A stretch of 64,000 nt of DNA. Source: Streptomyces sp. NBC_00443. Lineage in GTDB: Bacteria > Actinomycetota > Actinomycetes > Streptomycetales > Streptomycetaceae. This document shows, in pieces, positions 44,095-52,711 of the stretch (positions within the stretch are counted from its first letter, which is position 1; each line of letters opens with the position of its first letter). Where the stretch lies: positions 4,898,001-4,962,000 of the forward strand of contig NZ_CP107917.1 of the NCBI RefSeq assembly GCF_036014175.1. Reading direction: 5' to 3'. The notes beneath the pieces are model-generated. The model searched no databases. It saw only the letters and a program-made list of their open reading frames with translations, and had not been told where the DNA came from. The translations under genes and the position numbers were made by a program.

Positions 44095-44141
44095 CGAAGG
44101 GCCGCACCCCGCGGGTTGGACGCCTGGGGTGCGGCCCTTCG
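44095..44141 (+). terminator. Strong terminator after the cysA-DUF1416 operon
   Basis: The arms CGAAGGGCCGCACCCC (44095-44110) and GGGGTGCGGCCCTTCG (44126-44141) are perfect 16-bp complements with a 15-nt loop, starting 17 bp after the stop. Confidence 0.92.
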
Positions 44142-44218
44142 TCCTGTGCGGGGCAGGCGCCTGCGGCCCTCGCAAGTGGAGTCCTGTGCGCCGGCCGACG
44201 CGGATTTACGCTGGAGTC

Positions 44219-44482
44219 ATGTACGCGCGGCGACGTCATTGGTACTTCGCCATGATGGGGATCTGCATCACGCTCTTCGTCCTGGCCTGGGCCGTCGTGC
44301 GCCTCTGGTCGGTCCCGGTGGCCGTGGGCATGTGCGTGGTCGCGATGGTCATCCCGCCGCTCGCCGCCATGGTCGCCAACCGCCGCGGCCCGGAGGACCG
44401 CTGGTGGGACGATCCGTCCGGCGACCCCCAGTCCGACGAGTGGTGGGACGAACTCGACGGAAAGAAGCGGCCGCGCCAGTGA
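44219..44482 (+). CDS. DUF3099 small membrane protein
   Basis: An 87-residue protein from ATG 44219. Two transmembrane helices (~10-30 and 33-52) are followed by an acidic/aromatic cytoplasmic tail with paired tryptophans (D-R-W-W-D-D-P and E-W-W-D-E-L). This composition matches DUF3099 proteins of actinobacteria. The function is unknown. It converges on the DsrE gene. Confidence 0.85.
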   Translation: MYARRRHWYFAMMGICITLFVLAWAVVRLWSVPVAVGMCVVAMVIPPLAAMVANRRGPEDRWWDDPSGDPQSDEWWDELDGKKRPRQ

Positions 44483-44530
44483 GGGCCCCGGCGCCTCCGT
44501 GCGCGGCCCACCGTGAGGCGCGTGGCTGTC

Positions 44531-44893
44531 TCAGTAGACGAGCGCCTGCGTCTCGTCCCCAAGGGCCTCCTGTACGAAGACCTGGGCGCCCGCGATCCGT
44601 ACGCCCTCGATGACGTCCTTCTCCGTGATGTCCCGGCGGGCCGCGCACTGGGTGCACAGGGTGAGGCGGCCGGTGGCCAGGATGGAGTCGATCAGGTCGG
44701 GGAGCGGGGCCGCGTGCGGGAGTTCGAACTCGGCGGCGCGGCCCGGGAGGGCGAACCAGGCGGACTCGCCGGTCAGCCACACGGAGACGTCGACGCCACT
44801 GGCCACCGCCACCGCCGCCACCGTGAACGCCTGTGAGCAGCGTTCGGGGGCATCGGCCCCCGCCGTCACCTTGATCACCAGCTTTTTCGCCAT
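44531..44893 (-). CDS. DsrE/DsrF-like family protein
   Basis: A 120-residue alpha/beta protein starting MAKKLVIKVTAGADAPERCS at ATG 44893. It has the DsrE pattern: an N-terminal strand, a Cys near 19, and a conserved LCTQCAAR (Cys80, Cys83) before the last helix. DsrE-type proteins relay sulfur, which fits the nearby rhodanese, DUF1416 and MoaD-like genes. The catalytic role of these cysteines is inferred. Confidence 0.85.
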   Translation of the reverse strand: MAKKLVIKVTAGADAPERCSQAFTVAAVAVASGVDVSVWLTGESAWFALPGRAAEFELPHAAPLPDLIDSILATGRLTLCTQCAARRDITEKDVIEGVRIAGAQVFVQEALGDETQALVY

Positions 44894-44995
44894 GACCGAA
44901 TCGTAATCAACTCCCTTACAACCTGGTGCGTTGGCCATGGGTCTCCTGTGCGCGCGCATACGGAATGCGCACTTCACGTTCCGTGGGGGGACGTT

Positions 44996-45739
44996 TTGGA
45001 TGAATCTGAAGAAGTAGGCGAGGCCGTGCCCCGGTCCCGCCGACGGGGGCGTACGGCACTGCTGATCGCCGGCGCCGTCGTCCTCGGTGTGGTCGCCGGG
45101 ACCTGTACCGGCTATCTCGTGCAGGCCGACCGCGAGCCCACGAGACTGCCGCCCCTGTCCCAGCCCGTGGTCAAGCAGGCCACGGGCGAGGTCGAGCCGC
45201 TGTCCGCCGCCGAGGACCGTCGGGTGAAGACCGACGGCGACCTGCGCAAGCTGCTGCTCAAGCGGCCCAAGGGCACCCGGGACACCGTCTTCGAGCTGGG
45301 CACGGACGGCTGGATGGACCTCGCCGGGTACGCGGAGACCTTCAAGGAGCCTGACGAGGTAGTCGGCGACCTCATCGAGGAGCAGTTCCGCCGCGCCGCC
45401 GCCACGAGCTGGCGGGTGGGCAGCACGCAGAACGTCGTGATCCACCTGGTGCAGTACCGCCAGGAGCAGGCCTTGTCGGCCGCCGAGAACGCCGAAGGCT
45501 CCTATTACTGGGCCGAGGAGGAGTCCGACACCCGCAGCTGGCCCGTTCCCGGCACGGGCGACGGCATGGCGTATGTGCACGACACCCCGGATCGCAAGCC
45601 CGGCTACCTCCCGCTGTACTCGGCCGAGGCGCACGCCTGGCGCGGTGACATCGCGATGGACATCTGGGTCTACGACACCAAGCCGATCCCCAAGGAGAAG
45701 ATCATGGACCTGGCCAAGCGGCAGGTGGGCCGGCTGTGA
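44996..45739 (+). CDS. Membrane-anchored protein 1 of a three-gene paralogous operon
   Basis: From TTG 44996 (GGGGGGA 5 nt upstream; GTG 44948 is an alternative) the product is 247 residues. It has a short acidic/basic N-terminus, one transmembrane helix at ~19-42, and an extracellular domain with L-R-K-L-L-L-K-R-P-K-G, Y-A-E-T-F and W-R-V-G-S-T-Q-N-V-V-I-H-L-V-Q-Y. The next two genes encode proteins of the same layout and are coupled by 4-bp overlaps. I recognise no named domain. Confidence 0.8.
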   Translation: MDESEEVGEAVPRSRRRGRTALLIAGAVVLGVVAGTCTGYLVQADREPTRLPPLSQPVVKQATGEVEPLSAAEDRRVKTDGDLRKLLLKRPKGTRDTVFELGTDGWMDLAGYAETFKEPDEVVGDLIEEQFRRAAATSWRVGSTQNVVIHLVQYRQEQALSAAENAEGSYYWAEEESDTRSWPVPGTGDGMAYVHDTPDRKPGYLPLYSAEAHAWRGDIAMDIWVYDTKPIPKEKIMDLAKRQVGRL

Positions 45740-46644
45740 GCGAGACACCTGAGGAAGCTCGGAGCCCCGAGGGACTCCGGAGCCCCGAGGCCCTGCCGGC
45801 CTCCGAGAGCGCCGAGAGCCCCGGGATACTCGCCGGCCCTGAGATCCTCTCCAGCCCCGAGAACCTCCCCGCGAGCCCCGGCCCCAAGCGGCCTCGGGCC
45901 TCGCGCATCGCCGCCCTCGCCGGGACCGTCCTGCTGCTCGGTGCCGTCGTCGGCGGTGCCGGCTACACCGTGGTGACCGTCCAGGACGCCGACCGCGATG
46001 CGGGCGCGCCGACCTGGAAGTTCCCCGAGCCCGCCGCGGCCGGCGACAAGGCGGAGGCGGCGAAGGGGACGGCCACGGGGCTGGCCGGCCTGCTGCTGCC
46101 GTACGACGAGAAGGGCTACACCCGCGGTCCCGACCTCGGGGAGTTCGGTTCCGACGCCGAGCTCAGTGGCCGCCAGGCCACCGCCCTGCGCAAGGAGTCG
46201 CTCAAGGACCTGCCCCGCAGCGAGCGCCGGAAGCTGGAGAAGCAGCTCGACAAGCGGAGCCTCAAGGGCATGGCGATGCGCAGCTACTACAACGCCGACC
46301 CCTACGCCGTCCACCACAAGACGGCGTTCTCCGTCAGCGTCGTACTGGCGCGGATGGAGAGCCGCGACGACGCACGGGACGTCGCGACCGCCCAGAACGA
46401 GTTCCTCTCCGCCATCGGCATCTTCCGCAAGGGCCCGAAGGTCGAGGGGCACAAGAACGCCAAGTGCTTCCTGACACCCAAGGTCGACGACGAGAAGCTC
46501 GACCGGGTGTTCTGCGCGGCCTACTCGGGAGACGTGCTGATCAGCGCCACCGCGTCGGGCATCCGGCCGCTCGACCTGAACAGCATCGGGATGTTCGTCA
46601 CCCGACAGCTCGACCGCATCGACGACCCGGGGAAGGCCGTATGA
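45736..46644 (+). CDS. Membrane-anchored protein 2 of a three-gene paralogous operon
   Basis: A 302-residue protein starting at GTG 45736, overlapping the previous stop. The cytoplasmic N-terminus (~1-50) consists of degenerate S-P-E-x-L repeats, followed by a transmembrane helix (~57-80). The extracellular domain contains L-A-G-L-L-L-P-Y-D-E-K-G, a basic helical segment and Y-Y-N-A-D-P-Y-A-V-H-H-K-T-A-F-S-V-S-V-V. Two Cys late in the protein (AKCF and VFCAA) may form a disulfide. It is longer than its neighbours. Function unknown. Confidence 0.8.
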   Translation: MSETPEEARSPEGLRSPEALPASESAESPGILAGPEILSSPENLPASPGPKRPRASRIAALAGTVLLLGAVVGGAGYTVVTVQDADRDAGAPTWKFPEPAAAGDKAEAAKGTATGLAGLLLPYDEKGYTRGPDLGEFGSDAELSGRQATALRKESLKDLPRSERRKLEKQLDKRSLKGMAMRSYYNADPYAVHHKTAFSVSVVLARMESRDDARDVATAQNEFLSAIGIFRKGPKVEGHKNAKCFLTPKVDDEKLDRVFCAAYSGDVLISATASGIRPLDLNSIGMFVTRQLDRIDDPGKAV

Positions 46645-47570
46645 CCGAGCAGCAGCCCATCGCGACGGCGCCCGTCGCCGACGCACCGCCGATGCCGGAG
46701 GCACCCCCCGTCCCTGCCGCTCCCCCGGTGCCTCCGGACAGCCCGGTGAGCACGGTGGATTCGGAGAGCCCGGCGAACCCGGTGGTTCCGGTGAAGAAGG
46801 ATCGCCGCGTTCTGCGTGCCGTCCTGCGCTGGACCGCCACCGTCGTCGTCTTCGCCGCTGTCGGCGCCTCGACCGCGTACGGCATCACGCGGATGGAGCG
46901 TACGGACGTACCCGGTCTCGCGACCGAGGCGGACGGGCGCTGGGCCTACCCGGCGATCACCAAGCCGCCGCTGCCCTCCGGCAGCCCCGCGCCCTTCGCC
47001 GAGGAGAACGCGGCCGCCCTGCACCACGCGGACCTGCGCAGGCTGCTGCTGCCGGCACCCGCGGGGGCCAGGACGGACAAGGCCGACAAGGAGCTGAGCG
47101 GACGCAACGGCTGGCTGGCGACGAAGGACTTCCTGGCGGCGTACGGGTCCGCGGAGGACCGGGACGCCCTCGCCCAGGTGCTCAAGGACCACGCCCTGCG
47201 GCACGTCGCGGCCCGCGGCTGGACCACCCCGGACGGCACGCACACCCGGATCTACCTGCTGCAGTTCGAGTCCGCCCAGGTGGCCGACGTGCTCCAGCAG
47301 GACCACTTCACCAGCTACGACTCGCCCGAGCACGCCCTGCGCGGCGCCGCCGAGGTGCACACGGACGAGGAGTTCCCCGCCGAGGCCGGGCTCACCGACG
47401 TACGGCACTACGCCTACGCCGAGGCGAAGCCGTACGGTGCCGAGCAGGTCCGGCAGGCGTACCTGGTGTCGGGTGACGTCCTGGGGCTGGTCGTGCAGTC
47501 CCGCAAGGGCGGTGCCGCGGCCATCCCCTTCCAGCAGACGGTGGTCCTCCAGAGCCAGCTGCTCGGCTGA
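46641..47570 (+). CDS. Membrane-anchored protein 3 of a three-gene paralogous operon
   Basis: A 309-residue protein from ATG 46641, overlapping the previous stop by 4 bp. It has a Pro/Ala/Val-rich cytoplasmic N-terminus (~1-50), a transmembrane helix (~60-80) and an extracellular domain with D-L-R-R-L-L-L-P-A-P-A-G-A and Y-L-L-Q-F-E-S, mirroring protein 1. The last segment (LVSGDVLGLVVQSRKG and TVVLQSQLLG) forms strands. It is most similar in layout to protein 1. The three may form one surface complex (inference). Confidence 0.8.
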   Translation: MTEQQPIATAPVADAPPMPEAPPVPAAPPVPPDSPVSTVDSESPANPVVPVKKDRRVLRAVLRWTATVVVFAAVGASTAYGITRMERTDVPGLATEADGRWAYPAITKPPLPSGSPAPFAEENAAALHHADLRRLLLPAPAGARTDKADKELSGRNGWLATKDFLAAYGSAEDRDALAQVLKDHALRHVAARGWTTPDGTHTRIYLLQFESAQVADVLQQDHFTSYDSPEHALRGAAEVHTDEEFPAEAGLTDVRHYAYAEAKPYGAEQVRQAYLVSGDVLGLVVQSRKGGAAAIPFQQTVVLQSQLLG

Positions 47571-47677
47571 TCCCGCAAGGGCCCACCTCACACGGAGGGC
47601 CGGTCCCCGGCCGCGTAAGCTGGGGCCCGGCCCTGTGTAAGTACCGCACACTCTCCGCTCAATCGAGGAGCAACCCC

Positions 47678-47776
47678 GTGGAGATCTTCTTCGAAGCCCT
47701 GCTGGTCCTGGTCTGCGTCGGCGTCCTCGCCTTCTCCGGGCTGGCCGTGAAGAAGCTGTACCAGGGCCAGCGCTGA
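47678..47776 (+). CDS. 32-residue single-pass membrane peptide
   Basis: GTG 47678 with GAGGAG 7 nt upstream opens a 32-residue frame that starts MEIFFEALLVLVCVGVLAF and ends KKLYQGQR. That is one hydrophobic helix followed by a basic tail, so it inserts with the C-terminus in the cytoplasm. A TAAGCT at about 47617 may be the -10. Short proteins of this form occur beside the nitrobindin-like gene in Streptomyces (recall). Function unknown. Confidence 0.65.
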   Translation: MEIFFEALLVLVCVGVLAFSGLAVKKLYQGQR

Positions 47777-47813
47777 TCCCCATCACCCGACGTACGAGAC
47801 TTCTGAGCTGCTC

Positions 47814-48413
47814 ATGATCGAGATCCCGTCCGACCTTCACAAGGACCTCGTCCCCCTCGCCTTCCTGCTCGGCAGCTGGGCGGGCGCGGGCGTGCACGCC
47901 CCTGTCGGAGGCAGTAACGAACGCAGCCCCGGCTCCGAGAAGTGCAACTTCGGGCAGGAGGTCACCTTCACCCACGACGGGCGTGACTTCCTGGAGTACC
48001 GTTCCCACACCTGGGTGCTGGACAACGACGGCAACAAGGTGAAGCCGCTGGAGTCCGAGTACGGCTTCTGGCGCATCGACGCCGACCGCAAGGTCGAGGT
48101 CACCATGGTCCGCGACGACGGCGTCGTCGAGATCTGGTACGGCGAGCTGGCGGACAAGAAGCCGCAGATCGACCTGGTCACGGACGCGGTGGCCCGCACG
48201 GCCGCCTCCAGCCCGTACACCGGCGGCAAGCGGCTGTACGGCTACGTCAAGAGCGACCTCATGTGGGTCGGCGAGAAGCAGACCCCCGAGGTCGAGCTGA
48301 GCCCCTACATGTCGGCCCACCTGAAGAAGGTCGTCTCCCCGGAGGACGTCGAGCGCTGGGCGAAGGCCCTGCCCGATGACATGCCGGACGACGGCATCGC
48401 TTTCTTCAAGTAG
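47814..48413 (+). CDS. Nitrobindin-like FABP family protein (DUF1794)
   Basis: A 199-residue single-domain beta-barrel protein. FLLGSWAGAGVHAP at ~16-29 is the G-x-W-x-G-x-G signature of the DUF1794/nitrobindin family, and ELSPYMSAHLKKV near the C-terminus carries the conserved His that ligates heme in relatives. It may bind heme and react with NO or peroxynitrite (family knowledge). It precedes nur by 16 bp. Confidence 0.9.
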   Translation: MIEIPSDLHKDLVPLAFLLGSWAGAGVHAPVGGSNERSPGSEKCNFGQEVTFTHDGRDFLEYRSHTWVLDNDGNKVKPLESEYGFWRIDADRKVEVTMVRDDGVVEIWYGELADKKPQIDLVTDAVARTAASSPYTGGKRLYGYVKSDLMWVGEKQTPEVELSPYMSAHLKKVVSPEDVERWAKALPDDMPDDGIAFFK

Positions 48414-48429
48414 TCCTAGACTCTTGGGT

Positions 48430-48909
48430 GTGGTGAGCACCGACTGGAAGAGCGACCTCAGGCAGCGCGGCTACCGGCTGACGCCGCAGCGTCAGCTTGT
48501 CCTGGAAGCCGTGGACACCCTTGAGCATGCGACCCCCGACGACATCCTCGTGGAAGTGAGGAAGACGGCGTCGGGGGTCAACATTTCCACCGTGTACCGG
48601 ACCCTGGAGCTCCTGGAGGAGCTCGGGCTGGTCAGCCACGCCCACCTCGGGCACGGCGCGCCGACGTACCACCTGGCGGACCGGCACCATCACCTCCACC
48701 TGGTCTGCCGCGACTGCACGAACGTGATCGAGGCCGATGTGTCGGTGGCCGCGGACTTCACGGCGAAACTGCGCGAGACCTTCGGGTTCGACACGGACAT
48801 GAAGCACTTCGCGATCTTCGGCCGCTGCAAGGACTGCGCGGAGCGTGCAGTCCGGCCGGACCGTTCGGCCCAGGGCTCGAACGGCAAGAGTTCAACTACC
48901 GAGTCGTAG
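48430..48909 (+). CDS. nur: Fur family nickel-responsive regulator Nur
   Basis: A 159-residue protein. A winged helix (~5-80; RGYRLTPQRQLVLEAVDTLE, NISTVYRTLELLEELG) is followed by a dimerisation domain with HHHLHLVCRDC and FGRCKDC (two CxxC zinc motifs) and His residues for the regulatory metal. Sequence features match the Nur protein that represses superoxide dismutase and nickel-uptake genes with Ni(II). GTG 48430 sits 7 nt after TAGACT with no ribosome site, so leaderless translation is likely. A charged tail follows the last CxxC. Confidence 0.92.
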   Translation: MVSTDWKSDLRQRGYRLTPQRQLVLEAVDTLEHATPDDILVEVRKTASGVNISTVYRTLELLEELGLVSHAHLGHGAPTYHLADRHHHLHLVCRDCTNVIEADVSVAADFTAKLRETFGFDTDMKHFAIFGRCKDCAERAVRPDRSAQGSNGKSSTTES

Positions 48910-48919
48910 GCTTGTGACC

Positions 48920-49885
48920 ATGAAGAGCCCCCTGCTGACCCTGCCCGGTGCCGTGCCCGCCGAGGGCGTGGACGAAGGCGTCGCCGCCCACTACGGCGAT
49001 CTGTTCCGCGAGCAGCGTGCCCTCGCCGACGGCACCGGTTTCGTCGACCTCTCGCACCGCGGAGTGATCGCCGTCACCGGTCAGGACCGGTTGAGCTGGC
49101 TGCATCTGCTGCTCACGCAAAACGTCAGCGATCTCTCGGTGGGCGAGGCCACCGAGGCGCTGATCCTCTCCGCGCACGGCCACATCGAGCACGCGCTGTA
49201 CCTGGTCGACGACGGCACGACGGTCTGGGCCCATGTCGAGCCCGGCACACAGGACGCGCTGATCGCGTACCTGGAGTCGATGAAGTTCTTCTACCAGGTC
49301 GAAGTCGCCGACCGGACCGCCGAGTTCGCGGTCGTGCACCTGCCCGCCGGGTCGATCGCCGAGGTGCCCGAGGGCGCCGTCGTACGCGAGACGGCGTACG
49401 GCCGCGACCTGTTCCTCCCGCGTGGCGACCTGGAGTCGTACGCGGAGAAGGCCGGCCCGCCGGCCGGAATCCTCGCCCACGAGGCGTTGCGCGTCGAGCA
49501 CCACCGCCCGCGCCTCGGCTTCGAGACCGACCACCGCACCATCCCGCACGAGCTGGGCTGGATCGGCAGCGCGGTGCACCTCCAGAAGGGCTGCTACCGC
49601 GGCCAGGAGACCGTGGCCCGCGTCCAGAACCTCGGCAAGCCGCCGCGCCGGCTGGTCTTCCTGCACCTCGACGGCAGCGAGGTGCACCTGCCGACGCCGG
49701 GCACCGAGATCCGGCTCGCCGACGAGGGCCCCGACGGCCGCAAGATCGGTTTCATCACGACGTCCGTACGGCACCACGAGCTCGGCCCGGTCGCGCTCGC
49801 GCTGGTCAAGCGGAACGTGCCGGTGGACGCGCCGCTGATGGCGGACACGACGGCCGCGGCGCAGGAGACCGTGGTCGAGCCCTGA
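48920..49885 (+). CDS. ygfZ: Folate-binding protein YgfZ (GcvT-like)
   Basis: A 321-residue tetrahydrofolate-binding protein of the GcvT superfamily. The YgfZ signature K-G-C-Y-x-G-Q-E appears as QKGCYRGQETVARV (~228-241). It assists repair and maturation of certain Fe-S proteins. The ATG 48920 is 10 bp after the nur stop, so the two are probably co-transcribed. Confidence 0.93.
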   Translation: MKSPLLTLPGAVPAEGVDEGVAAHYGDLFREQRALADGTGFVDLSHRGVIAVTGQDRLSWLHLLLTQNVSDLSVGEATEALILSAHGHIEHALYLVDDGTTVWAHVEPGTQDALIAYLESMKFFYQVEVADRTAEFAVVHLPAGSIAEVPEGAVVRETAYGRDLFLPRGDLESYAEKAGPPAGILAHEALRVEHHRPRLGFETDHRTIPHELGWIGSAVHLQKGCYRGQETVARVQNLGKPPRRLVFLHLDGSEVHLPTPGTEIRLADEGPDGRKIGFITTSVRHHELGPVALALVKRNVPVDAPLMADTTAAAQETVVEP

Positions 49886-49888
49886 GGC

Positions 49889-50314
49889 TCAGATCTCCAG
49901 GAGCACGGTGAACGGGCCGTCGTTCGTCAGGGACACCCGCATCCGGGCCCCGAACCGGCCCGTCGCCACCGTGGCGCCCAGAGCGCGGAGTTGCGCGACG
50001 ACCTCGTCCACGAGCGGCTCGGCGACATCGCCCGGGGCGGCGGCGCTCCAGGTGGGCCGTCGTCCCTTGCGCGCGTCGCCGTACAGGGTGAACTGGCTGA
50101 TGACGAGGAGCGGGGCGTCGATGTCGCTGCAGGACTTCTCGTCCTGCAGCATGCGGATCGACCAGAGTTTGCGGGCGAGTTGGGCCGCCTTCTCCTTGGT
50201 GTCCTCGTGCGTGACGCCGACGAGTACGCAGAGCCCCTCGCCGTCGATCTCCCCGACCGTCTCGTCGTCCACGACGACACTCGCGCCGTCCACCCTCTGC
50301 ACCACAGCTCGCAT
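49889..50314 (-). CDS. dtd: D-aminoacyl-tRNA deacylase
   Basis: A 141-residue DTD. The N-terminal MRAVVQRVDGASVVV, SQFTLYGDARKG with catalytic Thr (~82-93), and the C-terminal LTNDGPFTVLLEI (a variant of the NxGPVT motif) are all present. It hydrolyses D-amino acids from tRNA. It converges on ygfZ with 3 bp between stops. ATG 50314 is chosen over upstream in-frame codons because the family begins with M-[RK]-A-V-[VL]-Q. Confidence 0.95.
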   Translation of the reverse strand: MRAVVQRVDGASVVVDDETVGEIDGEGLCVLVGVTHEDTKEKAAQLARKLWSIRMLQDEKSCSDIDAPLLVISQFTLYGDARKGRRPTWSAAAPGDVAEPLVDEVVAQLRALGATVATGRFGARMRVSLTNDGPFTVLLEI

Positions 50315-50473
50315 GCGGTCATCATGCCGTGTGCGGGGGAGTGGCCTCATTGGGGGTTTCTTTTTTGATCCTTACCCCCCCATCTGGGCCCGTTCAGGGG
50401 CACTCGGTCACATTGCGGCCAGTTGGGATGGCACCATGCTTCCACGCGCCGGTCGAGGGGACGGTAGAGGCAT

Positions 50474-51085
50474 ATGAGCACACCGAGTTCAGGGCAGCCT
50501 CCTGGGGCTGTCGTGTTGAGCCACGCGGCCCAGCTGGACGGCCTGCGGCCGCCCACGCAGCGCACCGCCGAGGATCCGGGCCCGCGGCTGCCCGTGGAAC
50601 CGCCCGAGCACGAGCTGACCGCACTCAGCCTGCCCGAACTGCGCACCCTGCGCCGGGACGCCCAACGCGACGAGGCGGATCTGAGTTATGTACGACGGCT
50701 GCTGCAGGGGCGGATCGACATCCTGCGGGCGGAGGTGGCACGGCGCTCGCCGGCGGGCGCGGCGGCCGTCGTCGACCGCCTCCCGGAGATCCTGACCGAC
50801 GCCCCGGCCCGCCACCGCTCCTCGGCCCGCCACGTGACGCTGGGCACTCCGCAGAGCGAGGAGTACCGGCTGCTGGCGGCCGAAATGCTGGCGGAGGTCG
50901 AGCTCTCGGACCTGGAGGCCCGTACGGACGCCGAGCTGAACACCGCGATGGGACGCCTCGTCCGCTACGAGCAGCAGGTGTCCCGCCGTCGCCAACGCCT
51001 GCAGCGCACGGCCGACGACTGCAGCGCGGAGATCGCGCGGCGGTACCGGGACGGTGAGGCGCAGGTGGACGACCTGCTCACGTAG
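50474..51085 (+). CDS. rsiG: Anti-sigma factor RsiG (WhiG inhibitor, c-di-GMP dependent)
   Basis: A 203-residue protein with a disordered Pro-rich N-terminus and a helical pair. Both helices carry the exact c-di-GMP signature E-x3-S-x2-R-x3-Q-x3-D: EADLSYVRRLLQGRID (~67-82) and EQQVSRRRQRLQRTAD (~166-181). In Streptomyces, RsiG bound to c-di-GMP sequesters sigma-WhiG and blocks sporulation. It is expressed alone and is followed by a terminator-like hairpin. Developmental genes devE/devA lie 2 kb downstream. Confidence 0.96.
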   Translation: MSTPSSGQPPGAVVLSHAAQLDGLRPPTQRTAEDPGPRLPVEPPEHELTALSLPELRTLRRDAQRDEADLSYVRRLLQGRIDILRAEVARRSPAGAAAVVDRLPEILTDAPARHRSSARHVTLGTPQSEEYRLLAAEMLAEVELSDLEARTDAELNTAMGRLVRYEQQVSRRRQRLQRTADDCSAEIARRYRDGEAQVDDLLT

Positions 51086-51124
51086 TACGCCGGTAGGAAC
51101 AATCCGAGGTCCGGCGCTTGAGGC

Positions 51125-51180
51125 GAGCCCCCATCCACGCGGAGGGGGCTCTGCCGGTTTGAGGGCCGGGAAAAACCCGG
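51125..51180 (+). terminator. Two hairpins after rsiG
   Basis: GAGCCCCC (51125-51132) pairs with GGGGGCTC (51144-51151). A second short stem CCGGG-AAAAA-CCCGG lies at 51166-51180. Together they probably end rsiG transcription. Confidence 0.7.
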
Positions 51181-51214
51181 CGACACCCCACGCCCGTCCA
51201 CCTACCGTGACCCC

Positions 51215-52480
51215 ATGAGCCGTCCCGAACCTCCCACCCCCATAGACGTCCGCCCGATCACCGAGGCCGACATCCCCGACTGGACCCGGGCCCTGAACAC
51301 CGGCTTTCTGCGCAGCCCCGACGTCTCCGAGACAGAAGTCGCCGACCGCGCGTCGTACATCGTCCCGTCCCGCACCCTCGGCGCCTTCGACACCGGCCGC
51401 TGCGTGGCGACCTTCCGCTCCTTCGCACAGGAGATCACCGCGGTCGGCGGCGCTCCCGTCCCCGCGGACGCCATCTCGAACGTCACCGTCAGCCCCACCC
51501 ACCGCCGCCGCGGCCTGCTCACCCGCATGATGGCCCACGACCTGGCAGCCGCGAAGGACCGCGGCGACGTCGTCGCCACCCTGATCGCCGCCGAGTACCC
51601 GATCTACGGCCGCTACGGCTTCGGCCCCGCCACCTCCACGGCCCAGTGGACCGTGGACGTCCCCCGCACCGGCCTCGACCCGAGGTGGTCCGGACCCGAG
51701 GACGGCGGCCGTATCGACATCGTGGACGGCGCGGACGTACGCAAGACCGGCCCGGAGCTGTACGAGCGGGTGCGCCGCGCCCAGCCGGGCGCCGTGGACC
51801 GGGACGAGCGCTGGTGGCAGGTCAGCACCGGGGCGGTGCGCCTGGACAGGTCCCCGTGGACCGATCCCTTCTTCGCCGTGTACCGCTCGGCGGGCGGCGA
51901 GGTGCAGGGGCTGGCGTCGTACCAGGCGGACGACCACTGGGGCGACGGCAAGCAGCCGCTCAACACGGCGACCGTGAACTGGCTCGTCGCGGCGACCCCG
52001 GACGCCGAGCGCGCCCTGTGGCGCTACCTGTGCTCGATCGACTGGATCACGACGGTCAAGAGCGGCTGGCGGGCCCCCGACGACCTTCTGCCCCTCTACC
52101 TCCCCGATCCGCGGGCGGCCAGGGTCACGACGCTGGCGGACTGGCTGTGGGTGCGGATCCTGGACGTCGTACGGGCGCTGGAGGCGCGGACGTACGAGGG
52201 GCAGGGGTCGCTGGTGCTGGAGGTCGTGGACTTGGGCGGGCTGACCGGCGGACGCTACCTGCTGGAGGCGTCGACCGACGGGGCCTCCTGTACGCCGACC
52301 ACGGCGGCGCCCGAACTCACCCTCGATGTGTCCGACTTGGGCAGCCTCTGGCTCGGGGACGAGTCCGCCGTACGGCTCACCGCGCTGGGGCGGGTGCGGG
52401 AAGAACGAGCGGGCGCCGCCCGGGTGGCCGACGCCCTGCTGCGTACGTCCAGGCGACCGTGGTGCCCAGACGTTTTCTGA
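51215..52480 (+). CDS. GNAT N-acetyltransferase, Eis-like
   Basis: A 421-residue protein of the Eis (enhanced intracellular survival) architecture: an N-terminal GNAT domain with acetyl-CoA loop VSPTHRRRGLLTRMMAHDL (~93-111), a second GNAT-like domain (~150-290), and a C-terminal SCP2-like domain (~300-421). Eis relatives acetylate amines such as aminoglycosides or protein lysines; the substrate here is unknown. The C-terminus (RRPWCPDVF) resembles the active-site C-terminal carboxylate of Eis. Confidence 0.9.
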   Translation: MSRPEPPTPIDVRPITEADIPDWTRALNTGFLRSPDVSETEVADRASYIVPSRTLGAFDTGRCVATFRSFAQEITAVGGAPVPADAISNVTVSPTHRRRGLLTRMMAHDLAAAKDRGDVVATLIAAEYPIYGRYGFGPATSTAQWTVDVPRTGLDPRWSGPEDGGRIDIVDGADVRKTGPELYERVRRAQPGAVDRDERWWQVSTGAVRLDRSPWTDPFFAVYRSAGGEVQGLASYQADDHWGDGKQPLNTATVNWLVAATPDAERALWRYLCSIDWITTVKSGWRAPDDLLPLYLPDPRAARVTTLADWLWVRILDVVRALEARTYEGQGSLVLEVVDLGGLTGGRYLLEASTDGASCTPTTAAPELTLDVSDLGSLWLGDESAVRLTALGRVREERAGAARVADALLRTSRRPWCPDVF

Positions 52481-52529
52481 GGTCTCCTCTCTGCCGGTGA
52501 CAGGTCTGCTCATCCGTAGCGAGCTGTTC

Positions 52530-52632
52530 AGTTGTGGTTGTGGTGGTGGGCTGTGCGCCCTTATCCGGTTGGGCCGAGCAGTTGTGGCTGTGCGGTCGGT
52601 ATTCGGTTGTCGATGTGGAGTTGTGGCTGTGC
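52530..52632. repeat. Short direct repeats after the acetyltransferase
   Basis: AGTTGTGGCTGTGC occurs exactly at 52580-52593 and 52619-52632, and a diverged copy AGTTGTGGTTGTGG starts at 52530. The stretch is unusually rich in G/T on the plus strand. No gene is seen. The AGTTG core is shared with the motif found in front of the dev regulators. Confidence 0.5.
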
Positions 52633-52639
52633 TGACCGA

Positions 52640-52674
52640 CCGGGCTCCCGGCTCCCCTCCGGAAGGGAGCCCGG
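52640..52674. terminator. Convergent terminator before the first small membrane gene
   Basis: CCGGGCTCCC (52640-52649) and GGGAGCCCGG (52665-52674) form a perfect 10-bp stem with a 15-nt loop that contains further CTCC/GGA pairing. It serves the small membrane gene and possibly the acetyltransferase gene. Confidence 0.8.
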
Positions 52675-52711
52675 ACGGCCGAACCTGGTCGCCGGGCCTT
52701 CGCGTGAAGGC

